The notes: generated from the letters alone by a model not told the origin. Shown: positions 7,912 to 14,967, counted from the stretch's first letter. The stretch is 24,306 nucleotides of DNA from CAZQBY01 sp964592405 [NCBI: uncultured archaeon] (GCA_964592405.1 CAZQBY010000004.1:18034-42339); one strand, 5' to 3'. Numbers and translations: made by a program.

Positions 7912-9146
7912 CCCAGCACCTCCTTTATGATATTTTCTCTCCTAATGGTCCTCTGCTTCCCTGTTTCCATATCCCTGATTGTAATCTCCCCTTTCTCCAA
8001 GTCTTTCTGGCCGACTATGACTACCATCTGTGCTCCACTCCTGTTTGCATATTTCATCTGGTTGGAGAAATTGCGTCCCAGCAGATCTCCTTCGGCCGAT
8101 ATTCCACTCTCCCTCAGTTCCTTGAGAATCTGCAGCGCAGTTTCCTCTGATCTCTCATCCGCACACAGGACATATGCACGCACTCCCCGGCTCTTTGGCA
8201 GCAGCTTCTTCTCACGCATTACCTCAATTATCCTCTCCACTCCCAAGCTTATACCAACGGCCGGCATCTCCTTCCCCGATATCTGCCCTATAAGCTTGTC
8301 GTATCTGCCCCCACCGGCGATAGAACCATATGAACCCAATTCAACCTCAAAGATGGGCCCGGTGTAGTAGTCCAGCCCGCGGACCATGCTGAGGTCGATG
8401 GCGACACCCTTCTTATAGGCCCTGAGAAGCTTGAGAAGCTCCTCCAGCTCCCTGACGCCCTCTGTCTCTCCCACCAGCTTGCGGATTCCCTGGATATCCT
8501 TGGTCTTCAGCGCCTTGAACAGCTCGTCGATTTTCTGGATGCCCGCCGCCTCCAGCTCCTTCCGCACGGCGCCCTCGCCCTGCTTCTCCAGCTTGTCCAG
8601 CGCTCGGAAGACCGCCAGCTCTTTATCCTTCGGGATGCCGATTTTCACGAGTATGTCATCCAGCACCTTCCTGCTGTTGATTTTGAACCTGAAACCCCTC
8701 AGTCCAAGCGCTTCTAGGGCATCTATGGCGCACGAGACTATTTCAGCGTCTGCTTTCATGCTGGCAACGCCCACGATGTCCACGTCGCACTGCCAGAACT
8801 CGCGGTAGCGCCCCTTCTGGGGCCGGTCGAAGCGCCACACCCGCGAGATGCAGTAGCGCTTGAATGGCATGGGCAGCTGGTTCATGGCGACCATGCGCAC
8901 TAGCGGCACGGTCAGGTCATACCGCAGGGCCAGCTTCCTGCCGCCCAGGTCCTCAAATTTGTAAATCAGCTTCTCCTCCTCGCCGTACTTACCCTCCAGC
9001 AGCTCGGCGTACTCGAAGGCGGGCGTTTCTGCGGGGGCGAAGCCGTAGAGCTCAAAGGTAGCCCTAATCCTGTCCACCACCTCCTGGCGCTTGGCCATCT
9101 CCTCAGGGAGGAAATCCCTGGTCCCTGGCGGTGTTTCAAGTTTCAT
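7908..9146 (-). CDS. hisS: histidyl-tRNA synthetase
   Basis: This class II synthetase charges tRNA-His. The 412 residues begin with METPPGTRDFLPEE-like MKLETPPGTRDFLPEE, the classic HisRS start. Motif 2 is KGRYREFWQCDVDIVG (111-126), the histidine-specific motif is RGLDYYTGPIFEV (256-268), and motif 3 is VGISLGVERI (297-306). A C-terminal anticodon-binding domain is complete (AYVLCADERSEETAL to about residue 408). That domain and the presence of long-form HisG argue against HisZ. It overlaps the AbrB-ACT gene upstream and hisG downstream by 4 bases each, so tRNA charging and histidine synthesis share one transcript. Confidence 0.96.
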   Translation of the reverse strand: MKLETPPGTRDFLPEEMAKRQEVVDRIRATFELYGFAPAETPAFEYAELLEGKYGEEEKLIYKFEDLGGRKLALRYDLTVPLVRMVAMNQLPMPFKRYCISRVWRFDRPQKGRYREFWQCDVDIVGVASMKADAEIVSCAIDALEALGLRGFRFKINSRKVLDDILVKIGIPKDKELAVFRALDKLEKQGEGAVRKELEAAGIQKIDELFKALKTKDIQGIRKLVGETEGVRELEELLKLLRAYKKGVAIDLSMVRGLDYYTGPIFEVELGSYGSIAGGGRYDKLIGQISGKEMPAVGISLGVERIIEVMREKKLLPKSRGVRAYVLCADERSEETALQILKELRESGISAEGDLLGRNFSNQMKYANRSGAQMVVIVGQKDLEKGEITIRDMETGKQRTIRRENIIKEVLG

Positions 9147-9517
9147 TTTTTGATTATGACATCAGAAACGAACTCGAGCCTCCTTAATTTGCGCGCAAGT
9201 GAACTTAAATCTCCAGAATATTTGCCGGTGACATCCCACTCGGCCGACTTCTCCCTTTCTAAACTGCGCGACTCGCTCATGATGATGTCAAAGTCCTCTT
9301 TTGATAAAAAATCGGCTATCCTCGCTAGCGTCCCCGGGGCGTCGCCCATGATTATGCGCATCCCGCAGACCTTCTTGTCGAACACCGGTGAGATGACAGC
9401 GGTCCTGCCCTCAACAGCTATCAGGACTTCCATGCCGGTATCCAAATTGACAGCCTTCCTGATTCCTGCGGGAATAAGCACCCTGCCCTTCTCATCAATT
9501 CTGGAGATTTCTTGCAT
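9143..9517 (-). CDS. AbrB-ACT fusion, probable amino-acid-sensing regulator of the his operon
   Basis: The 124-residue protein opens with an AbrB/SpoVT-type DNA-binding fold: ISRIDEKGRVLIPAGIRKAV (4-23) with the KGRVLIP strand. From residue 51 an ACT domain follows: MRIIMGDAPGTLARIADFLS, with the D-x-PG-L-x-I signature at the ligand loop, ending near FVSDVIIKK. ACT domains usually bind amino acids. As first gene of an operon with hisS, hisG, hisD and hisB, overlapping hisS by ATGA, it is a good candidate for a histidine-responsive autoregulator. A perfect palindrome starts 6 bases upstream of its ATG, at the predicted transcription start. The domain calls come from motifs. The ligand and the repressor role are inference. 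Confidence 0.8.
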   Translation of the reverse strand: MQEISRIDEKGRVLIPAGIRKAVNLDTGMEVLIAVEGRTAVISPVFDKKVCGMRIIMGDAPGTLARIADFLSKEDFDIIMSESRSLEREKSAEWDVTGKYSGDLSSLARKLRRLEFVSDVIIKK

Positions 9518-9522
9518 TCTGG

Positions 9523-9570
9523 TAAGTGGGAAAAAAATCCCACTTAATTTGAGGGTAAGGGTATAAAAAC
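9523..9570 (-). promoter_or_regulatory. his operon promoter with palindromic operator
   Basis: On the minus strand a TATA-like box GTTTTTATAC sits at 9570-9561, predicting a transcription start near 9538-9541. A perfect 9-bp inverted repeat, TAAGTGGGA at 9523-9531 and TCCCACTTA at 9538-9546 with a 6-A spacer, covers that site and ends 5 bases before the ATG of the AbrB-ACT gene. Position and symmetry suggest a repressor operator. A hairpin in the short leader is also possible. Confidence 0.6.
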
Positions 9571-9588
9571 CTTTGCGAAAATCCCTGG

Positions 9589-9628
9589 GACCGGCTTTTA
9601 TGCTTTATGACCGGCTTTTATGCCTTAT
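9589..9628 (+). promoter_or_regulatory. 20-bp tandem repeat carrying duplicated TATA-like boxes
   Basis: GACCGGCTTTTATGCTTTAT (9589-9608) and GACCGGCTTTTATGCCTTAT (9609-9628) are adjacent copies with one difference. The second copy puts CTTTTATGC about 27 bases before the ATG at 9646, as expected for a leaderless archaeal promoter. The first would start transcription 20 bases earlier. Confidence 0.55.
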
Positions 9629-9645
9629 ATTTCTATGTATAGAAA

Positions 9646-10806
9646 ATGTCGCCCAGAGCAAAAGGTGTTAGGGAATTAGTGCGCCGAGCGGCATTATTCC
9701 CACCAAAACCGCGCATGCCACCACTAAAGCAAGTCAAGAAACAGGACCCGGATACCTTCAAAAGGTTCCAGAAATTGCTGACAGATTTTGCTGACAAGGC
9801 GCCGCTAGAGAATCTTAAGCTGGAAGAACCGGAGCTAGGGCCAAGAGCCAAATGGTACAGGAAAGAGGATCCCAATCACCAAGTCTGGTATGAGATGAGA
9901 CGCATAGGGCTCGGTGGCAATCATGTGAAGATTGCTCTGGCTTACACTGACAGGGCCAGGAATATAGACATCCCCCATAATCTTGTGCCGCCAAAGGGCC
10001 AGAAACGCGTTCTGGTAGTCAGGGGGGGCAGGGTAGTTTCAGAACATCCCCATCTGATATCCTGGCTGGGCACGGATCCGGATCCGACGGCAATGCAGGT
10101 GGTACTCACTCATGATTCCATGGAGATACACTATCCGGGATATGATGGCAGGGTGCACAGAAGGGATCCAAGGACTCTCGAGGCTCCAATAGGCACCACC
10201 ACCAACTCTAGATACATGCGCCTAACCGGCCCATTCAGGGTCAAATATGATCCCAAGAAGGCACCACCTCTGCCAAAGCGTGAGAGGAGTTTTGTGCGCC
10301 AGGATCTGGGTCTTGGGCCAGTCAGATGGCTTTTGTCGGGCAGAAGTGTGAACACTATCATAAAGCGCCCTCATCGCCTACTGCTTATGGGCTATGTCAG
10401 GGATGAGATCACCCGCGAGGGTAAGCCGGGGAACCTGGCCAGGGCATTGGGCAAGGGCGAGAAAGCCCAGTTGCTGGTAGGGACCTATCTCAAACATGCA
10501 CGGCAGTCGGAAGCCAAGAAGAACCACCCCATAATCAGGGAGATTTTAGCCCCTGCGCTGGCAAATCATCCGGCCGGAAAGGTCCTAAAGGCGCACAACC
10601 ATGCAGGCTTAGAGGGCGTAAGGATATTTGCCGCCATACCTGATACAGGAGCTGCCAATAGCTACTACAGGGCCTATCGGAGGACCATGTCCAAGCTTCC
10701 TCCTTCAAGACTGCCGAAGCTGACTGATGCATTGATAAGAGCATATAAGAAAGGACAGCCCCCAGAAGAGGCGGTTAGGGAGTTCCTACCCCGGCCAAAG
10801 CACTGA
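9646..10806 (+). CDS. basic hypothetical protein, 386 residues
   Basis: I do not recognise a family. The protein is strongly basic, rich in Arg, Lys and Pro, without a signal peptide or membrane segment. The N-terminal 60 residues are Lys/Arg/Pro-rich (RAALFPPKPRMPPLKQVKKQ). The middle alternates short hydrophobic strands with charged loops (VRVLVVRGGRVV-like RVLVVRGGRVVSEHPH, MQVVLTHDSMEIHYPGYDG). The C-terminal third is helical and basic (YYRAYRRTMSKLPPSRLPKL). A nucleic-acid-binding role would suit the charge but is not shown. The ATG is placed 27 bases after a TATA-like box, so the message is probably leaderless. Codon use matches the neighbouring chromosomal genes, so it is probably a real gene. 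The next small gene has its own promoter-like box. Confidence 0.7.
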   Translation: MSPRAKGVRELVRRAALFPPKPRMPPLKQVKKQDPDTFKRFQKLLTDFADKAPLENLKLEEPELGPRAKWYRKEDPNHQVWYEMRRIGLGGNHVKIALAYTDRARNIDIPHNLVPPKGQKRVLVVRGGRVVSEHPHLISWLGTDPDPTAMQVVLTHDSMEIHYPGYDGRVHRRDPRTLEAPIGTTTNSRYMRLTGPFRVKYDPKKAPPLPKRERSFVRQDLGLGPVRWLLSGRSVNTIIKRPHRLLLMGYVRDEITREGKPGNLARALGKGEKAQLLVGTYLKHARQSEAKKNHPIIREILAPALANHPAGKVLKAHNHAGLEGVRIFAAIPDTGAANSYYRAYRRTMSKLPPSRLPKLTDALIRAYKKGQPPEEAVREFLPRPKH

Positions 10807-10815
10807 AATCCCTTA

Positions 10816-10827
10816 TCTTTTTATGCC
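10816..10827 (+). promoter_or_regulatory. TATA-like box before the small basic gene
   Basis: TCTTTTTATGCC is centred about 26 bases before the ATG at 10847. It includes an in-frame ATG at 10823 that is better read as part of the box than as a start codon. Confidence 0.4.
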
Positions 10828-10846
10828 TTTGGCGATAAATCATAAC

Positions 10847-11068
10847 ATGATGAGGCCTTCCAGAAAGCCATCGGGCATCGCGAGAAGGTCCACCACTGCT
10901 GAAAGGGCGCACGGCAGGCGGGTGGAGCTTGCTGTCCAGCGACATGGACAGGGTCCGGTCAAGGCTTTCCTCACCAGATACGGGCCGGAGGCTATTGGAG
11001 CATTGTTAAGACATGCCAGTATTGCAGAAGCTGAGGCAGAAATGCAGAAAAAGGCTGGAAAGAGATGA
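10847..11068 (+). CDS. small basic hypothetical protein
   Basis: The start is placed at the ATG at 10847 (MMRPSRKPSG), giving 73 residues. An ATG at 10823 would give 81 residues, but it lies inside a TATA-like box that positions transcription to begin near 10847. The N-terminal half is Arg-rich (ARRSTTAERAHGRRVELAVQ), followed by two predicted helices (VKAFLTRYGPEAIGALLRHA and IAEAEAEMQKKAGKR). No family is recognised. Its stop overlaps the YjbQ-type gene as ATGA, so the two are translated from one message. Confidence 0.6.
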   Translation: MMRPSRKPSGIARRSTTAERAHGRRVELAVQRHGQGPVKAFLTRYGPEAIGALLRHASIAEAEAEMQKKAGKR

Positions 11069-11484
11069 CAGTTGAGATCTATGAGATAACTGTTGATACC
11101 CAGGGCAGGAGCGACATGGTGGACATAACGCAGACAGTCGCTGAGATAGTGGAGAAATCAAAAATTTCTGACGGCCTTGTCAACATCTTCGTTTCAGGCT
11201 CAACCGGCTCGGTTTCAACAGTGGAGTACGAGCCAGGTTTGCTGAAAGACGTCCCCCGCGCGCTGGACAAGATAGCCCCCTACGGCCCGGACTACGCGCA
11301 TCATGAGACCTGGCATGATGACAACGGCGCCGGCCATGTCCGCGCGACTCTCATGGGCCCTGGAATAACTGTCCCATTCAAGGATAAGCGGCTTTTGCTT
11401 GGCACGTGGCAGCAGCTCGTCCTCATTGACCATGACACGCGCCCCAGAAGCAGGAGGCTCGTGCTGACGTTGATTGGCGACTAG
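11065..11484 (+). CDS. YjbQ/UPF0047 family protein
   Basis: The 139-residue product is a full-length member of the YjbQ (UPF0047) family. Diagnostic stretches are NIFVSGSTGSVSTVEYEPG (40-58), YAHHETWHDDNGAGH (77-91) with the clustered His/Asp residues, GPGITVPF and GTWQQLVLIDHD (113-124). Some family members have thiamine-phosphate synthase activity, but the cellular role is generally uncertain, so no gene symbol is given. Its ATG overlaps the upstream stop by 4 bases. No thiamine genes are seen nearby. Confidence 0.88.
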   Translation: MTVEIYEITVDTQGRSDMVDITQTVAEIVEKSKISDGLVNIFVSGSTGSVSTVEYEPGLLKDVPRALDKIAPYGPDYAHHETWHDDNGAGHVRATLMGPGITVPFKDKRLLLGTWQQLVLIDHDTRPRSRRLVLTLIGD

Positions 11485-11513
11485 GGTTTTTGCAAACTTA
11501 TTGAATATTACTC

Positions 11514-11709
11514 GGAGCCTTTTTAACGAAAGCATTATAAACTTCAATAAATAATCTGCTAAAATAAAAAGGCTCCTGCGTCATACTATCGACTGCTTCG
11601 CTCTCTCGTTCGCCTTGCAGGCTCACCACATAACAGCGATTAAGAGGAAAAATCTTGCAGATTTTTCCCAAATTTGCTCCACTTCGTTTCGCAAACTTCT
11701 CTTAATCGC
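11514..11709. repeat. intergenic region packed with inverted repeats
   Basis: Two perfect inverted repeats lie in this gene-free stretch. One is 12 bp: GGAGCCTTTTTA (11514-11525) with TAAAAAGGCTCC (11565-11576). The other is 11 bp: GCGATTAAGAG (11636-11646) with CTCTTAATCGC (11699-11709). Inside the second are a 10-bp hairpin, GGAAAAATCT-TGC-AGATTTTTCC (11646-11668), and a 5-bp TTTGC/GCAAA pair (11673-11695), so it could fold as a three-way junction. This could be a structured RNA, the 3' end signal of the YjbQ operon, or a small non-coding mobile repeat. No coding frame was found. Confidence 0.55.
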
Positions 11710-11765
11710 ATATGTTGTGCGAAATTCGGCTCGGGCCCCAGTTTACTTGTTTCCATCTCAATAAC

Positions 11766-11775
11766 TTTATAAAAA
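11766..11775 (+). promoter_or_regulatory. TATA-like box before the YdjM-like gene
   Basis: TTTATAAAAA is centred about 24 bases before the ATG at 11793, implying a leaderless message for the AT-rich gene pair. Confidence 0.45.
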
Positions 11776-11792
11776 GAATCCAATAAACTATT

Positions 11793-12245
11793 ATGAATGT
11801 ATTACTTCACTTTTTGTTAAGTTATATAGTAATTGATAGCGTATTTGGCAATGCTTTTAATTATATCATCTACATACTTGTTTTTTCTACAATAATTGAC
11901 CTGGACCATATCCCTTATATATTGAAGGTGAAGAAAAATCTTTTGCATAAAAAATTTGGTTCAGAGTCAAGATCAAGGTTTCATGAATTTTACGGATTAA
12001 TTTTATTCTCATTGGGAATTTCTATACTTTCTCCTTTTTTTGACATTATCTTAATGAAAGTTGTTGCTATATCCATTATTCTGCATTATGCCGCCGATTT
12101 TTTATTAGGAAAAACTAGGCCGTTTTATCCATTTTCTAAAAAAGAGGTTTCTTTGCATATTTGCCCTGAGAAATATAGAATCCATTTTGAAGTGATACTA
12201 ACCTTAATGCTAGGTGCGATACTGTGGTTAAACATAATAAGTTAA
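11793..12245 (+). CDS. YdjM/DUF457-like membrane-bound metal-dependent hydrolase
   Basis: The 150-residue protein has several hydrophobic membrane segments (about residues 3-33, 66-97 and 130-148). It also has the acidic/His pattern of YdjM-like membrane hydrolases: His6, DLDH at 36-39, RFHEF with His64-Glu65, and LHYAADF with His98 and Asp102. These are family-type metal ligands. The substrate is unknown. The gene is far more AT-rich than those on either side. It overlaps the next gene by 22 bases, and the pair looks acquired together. Confidence 0.6.
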   Translation: MNVLLHFLLSYIVIDSVFGNAFNYIIYILVFSTIIDLDHIPYILKVKKNLLHKKFGSESRSRFHEFYGLILFSLGISILSPFFDIILMKVVAISIILHYAADFLLGKTRPFYPFSKKEVSLHICPEKYRIHFEVILTLMLGAILWLNIIS

Positions 12246-12664
12246 AATGCGTTGGGAAAATAAGAGAAGTAACTGACCATATTTTCCTAAAAATACCTCT
12301 GCCAAAAGTAAATCCTAATATAATTTCAGGTTTATCAATATTAACAAGTTTGATTTTTATTTTAACCTTGGAGTATTCTTCAATACTGGCATTTATCTTC
12401 ATCATAATAACTCTTTTACTTGATTGGTTCGATGGTTTGACTGCTAAAAAGTATAACCTATGTTCAAAAGAAGGCTATATAGTTGATGTAACTTCTGATA
12501 GACTCTCCGAAGGAATAATGTTTGTACCATTCTTTGAGCCCTGGTTTTATTTATTCGTTTTAAATACTATTCTAACCGTTTTCAGTTTCACTAAGAATAA
12601 ACACATAATTATTCCACTTAGACACATATTTCTAATATATTTCTTCTTTAGTTTCATTTTTTAG
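12224..12664 (+). CDS. short CDP-alcohol phosphatidyltransferase family protein
   Basis: The CDP-alcohol phosphotransferase signature is complete in spacing: D67-W-F-D70-G71 then A74-K75, G84, D88 and D92 (DWFDGLTAKKYNLCSKEG, then YIVDVTSD). The usual Arg after Ala is Lys75. Two membrane segments precede the motif, with NPNIISGLSIL typical of the family N-terminus. Only about 55 residues follow, so at 146 residues it is short and may be truncated at its C-terminus. A GTG start at 12224 is preceded by AGGTG at suitable spacing and overlaps the previous gene. It would transfer a phospho-alcohol from a CDP donor in lipid synthesis. Base composition is AT-rich like its partner. Confidence 0.7.
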   Translation: MVKHNKLKCVGKIREVTDHIFLKIPLPKVNPNIISGLSILTSLIFILTLEYSSILAFIFIIITLLLDWFDGLTAKKYNLCSKEGYIVDVTSDRLSEGIMFVPFFEPWFYLFVLNTILTVFSFTKNKHIIIPLRHIFLIYFFFSFIF

Positions 12665-12669
12665 GAAAC

Positions 12670-12753
12670 ATGCATCCCCCAAACACCCGCCCGAGCCGGG
12701 CATCCGGACGCGACTACGGCGACTACGACAACCAGTGGGAGGATTACTATTAG
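12670..12753 (+). CDS. 27-residue open frame at the GC boundary, possibly a gene remnant
   Basis: An ATG at 12670 opens a frame ending in a TAG at 12751. It encodes a Tyr/Asp-rich tail (GRDYGDYDNQWEDYY) with GC-rich third positions, directly after the AT-rich island. It may be the 3' end of a gene cut by the island, or chance. No homologue is recognised. Confidence 0.2.
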   Translation: MHPPNTRPSRASGRDYGDYDNQWEDYY

Positions 12754-12983
12754 CAGGGCTGTGGAGTCAAAAAGGCGCCCATCGACTGCTTCCTCTGCCT
12801 GAACCTCTTGCTCATCCTGAACTTCAGCCCAAGCGGCATGCTGTGCGCCAGGTCTATGGGTGGTCTGCGCATCTGCATTCCAAGTTTCACCCCCAAGTCC
12901 CTCCAGTGGGAGTCCCCCTCGGACATCGGCCGGGTCCTCCCGCGCCCGTACACGTTATATCTGAACGCCCTTCTCCTCACCAT
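12750..12983 (-). CDS. small basic protein translationally linked to enolase
   Basis: The ATG lies inside the enolase stop region (ATGGTGA, 7-base overlap), and the frame runs 77 residues. The sequence is Arg/Met-rich (MVRRRAFRYNVYGRGRTRPM, then KFRMSKRFRQRKQSMG). Third codon positions are strongly G/C, like enolase, which supports real coding on this strand. No family is recognised. A small nucleic-acid- or ribosome-associated protein is conceivable from its charge only. It would be the last gene of the pyrF-eno operon. Confidence 0.5.
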   Translation of the reverse strand: MVRRRAFRYNVYGRGRTRPMSEGDSHWRDLGVKLGMQMRRPPIDLAHSMPLGLKFRMSKRFRQRKQSMGAFLTPQPC

Positions 12984-14245
12984 TTCTTCCCCGCGTACTT
13001 CGCCCTCGCGCCCAGCTCATCCTCTATGCGCAGGAGGCGGTTGTACTTGGCAAGCCTCTCCGAGCGCGCAGGCGCGCCCGCCTTTATCTGGCTTGCGCCT
13101 ATGCCCACTGCCAAGTCAGCTATGAAAGAGTCCTCGGTCTCCCCGCTGCGGTGCGAAACCGTCACTCGCCAGTCCGCTCCCTCCGCCATCCTCGCGGCGC
13201 CCAGCGACTCGGTTATGGTCCCTATCTGGTTGACCTTCAGGAGCAGCGAGTTGCATTCGTTTAGCTGGATGGCCTTCTCTATCCTCCTGACGTTGGTCAC
13301 CAGCAAATCGTCGCCCGTTATCTGTATCTTGTCCCCCAGGGCCTCGGTCAGCGCGGCCCAGCCGCTCCAGTCGTCCTCAGCCATGCCGTCCTCCAGCGAG
13401 GCTATGCCCTCGCTCAAACAGAGCTCCCTCCAGAAGTCCACCAGCTCCTTGGCGTCGTAGACGTTACCGGCGAGGTGGTAGGTCTGCTCATGCTTGTTGT
13501 AGAACTCGCTGGCAGCAGCGTCTATGGCCATCGGCATCTCCGCGTGGCCCGCCATCTCGGCCGCATCCTTCATTATCCCCAGCCGCTCCCTGACATCATC
13601 TATCGCCGGGACGAATCCGCCCTCGTCGCCCAGCTGTATGCCGCGCGCTCCGAACTTTTTCTTGAGCATCCTCCTGAGGGCGTGGTAGGCCTCTGCCCCT
13701 GCCACGAGCGCGTCCCTGAAACTCTTCTCCCTGATGGGCATGTACATGCACTCCTGAATATCATACTCCAGACCTGCATGTTTTCCACCGTTGATGACGT
13801 TGAGCTGTGGTATCGGGAGGGTGTCCGCCCTGCAGCCGTACAGCTTGCCGATGTACTTGTACAATGGCATGCCGGAGGCTGCCGCCCCCGCCCTGCAGAC
13901 AGCCATGCTCACGCCGACTATGGCGTTGGCGCCCAGCCTCTCTTTAATCGGCGTGCCGTCCAGCTCTATCATAGCTTGGTCTATCTCCTCCTGCTTTGTG
14001 GGGTCCATGCCCTTGAGCCTCCTGGCTATCGGCCCATTGACGTTCCCGACCGCTTTCAAGACGCCCTTGCCGCCTAGGCGCTTCTCACCATCCCTGAGCT
14101 CCAGTGCCTCGTGCGTGCCAGTTGACGCTCCGCTGGGGACAATGGCCGTGAAGACGCCGTCGTTGGTTTCCAGCTCAACTTCAACAGTCGGGTTGCCTCT
14201 GGAGTCGAACACCTCCCTCGCCCTCACGGATTTTATCTTGGCCAT
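12977..14245 (-). CDS. eno: enolase
   Basis: Enolase interconverts 2-phosphoglycerate and phosphoenolpyruvate in glycolysis and gluconeogenesis. The 422-residue protein has all the family residues: EVFDSRGNPTVEVE (11-24), SGASTG (38-43), GDEGGF with Glu208, magnesium ligands Asp242, Glu285 (LEDGM) and Asp312 (GDDLLVTN), catalytic Lys337 (LLLKVNQIGT) and the SHRSGETED loop (364-372). The ATG follows the pyrF-like stop by one base, and the small basic gene overlaps its end, so the three form one minus-strand operon. Confidence 0.98.
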   Translation of the reverse strand: MAKIKSVRAREVFDSRGNPTVEVELETNDGVFTAIVPSGASTGTHEALELRDGEKRLGGKGVLKAVGNVNGPIARRLKGMDPTKQEEIDQAMIELDGTPIKERLGANAIVGVSMAVCRAGAAASGMPLYKYIGKLYGCRADTLPIPQLNVINGGKHAGLEYDIQECMYMPIREKSFRDALVAGAEAYHALRRMLKKKFGARGIQLGDEGGFVPAIDDVRERLGIMKDAAEMAGHAEMPMAIDAAASEFYNKHEQTYHLAGNVYDAKELVDFWRELCLSEGIASLEDGMAEDDWSGWAALTEALGDKIQITGDDLLVTNVRRIEKAIQLNECNSLLLKVNQIGTITESLGAARMAEGADWRVTVSHRSGETEDSFIADLAVGIGASQIKAGAPARSERLAKYNRLLRIEDELGARAKYAGKKW

Positions 14246-14246
14246 C

Positions 14247-14942
14247 TTATAACAGCGACTTGGTTAGCTCTTTGGCCGCAGCGTTCATGTCCCTGGCCCC
14301 GTAAATGCCCCTGCCGACTATGGCATGCCACTTGTCGCCTGCAGCCTTGGCCGACTCGCTTATCTCGCCGCCCTGTGCCACCAGACCGGGGGAATAGAGG
14401 ATGCAATCCCCTAAGAGCTCCTTGTAGTGTAAAATCCTCTCTGGCTTGTTTCCCGGAACAACGAAGTCCCTCACGCCGCTCTCCCTCGCGATGACGTAAA
14501 TCCTGTCAATCGAAGCATCATCCAGCCACCCGCCCTCGCTGAGCTTGTAGCCGGGATGGGTCATCTCGCCGCCTACTATGACGCCCAGCCCCCTGCCCTT
14601 GCAGGCATCTATCCACGCCTTTTCGGTCTCCGGCCCGGCCTGCGGGAAGAGTATGACTGCATCCACGCCGGCCTCCTTGCAGACGTCGGCGAACAGCTGG
14701 CTGGTGTGGGGTATGTCAGTTGCGGCCTTCTGGTGGTCATAGATTATTGGCAGATTGGTCCTGGCCCTTATGGTCTTGCAGACGGTGGGCAACCCATACT
14801 TGAGAGCGAGGCCGAAACCCACCTTGTAAGCCCCGATGCCCTCGACCTGGCAGGTCGCATCGACCAGCCGCTCCAGCTCCTTAAGAGAGCCTACGTCGCA
14901 CGCAGGTATGACGCTCCTGTCGCGCTTTATTATATCACCCAT
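14247..14942 (-). CDS. pyrF: orotidine-5'-phosphate decarboxylase-like protein
   Basis: This TIM-barrel protein fits the OMP decarboxylase superfamily, which makes UMP from orotidylate. Evidence: VIPACDVGSLKELERLVD at the first strand, AYKVGFGLAL with the conserved Lys, IIYDHQKAATDIPHT as the catalytic block, DFVVPGNKP, and SPGLVAQGGE with GRGIYGA for phosphate binding. The catalytic block has D-x2-K-x3-D spacing instead of the usual D-x-K-x2-D, so a variant subfamily or another activity is possible. The ATG at 14942 is chosen because the shared TATA-like element at 14968-14976 predicts transcription starting near 14946. An ATG at 14963 would lie upstream of that. This start gives 231 residues. 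Confidence 0.75.
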   Translation of the reverse strand: MGDIIKRDRSVIPACDVGSLKELERLVDATCQVEGIGAYKVGFGLALKYGLPTVCKTIRARTNLPIIYDHQKAATDIPHTSQLFADVCKEAGVDAVILFPQAGPETEKAWIDACKGRGLGVIVGGEMTHPGYKLSEGGWLDDASIDRIYVIARESGVRDFVVPGNKPERILHYKELLGDCILYSPGLVAQGGEISESAKAAGDKWHAIVGRGIYGARDMNAAAKELTKSLL

Positions 14943-14967
14943 GCCGAGTAGTTTAAATGACAAAGCA

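Noticed and set aside
7908-9146. HisZ (regulatory HisRS paralogue) instead of HisRS
   Set aside because: HisG is the long form that does not need HisZ, and the protein keeps motif 2, RGLDYYTG and an anticodon-binding domain.
13475-14077. 200-residue plus-strand frame inside enolase
   Set aside because: Enolase on the other strand is complete with all catalytic residues. This frame shows no recognisable motif.
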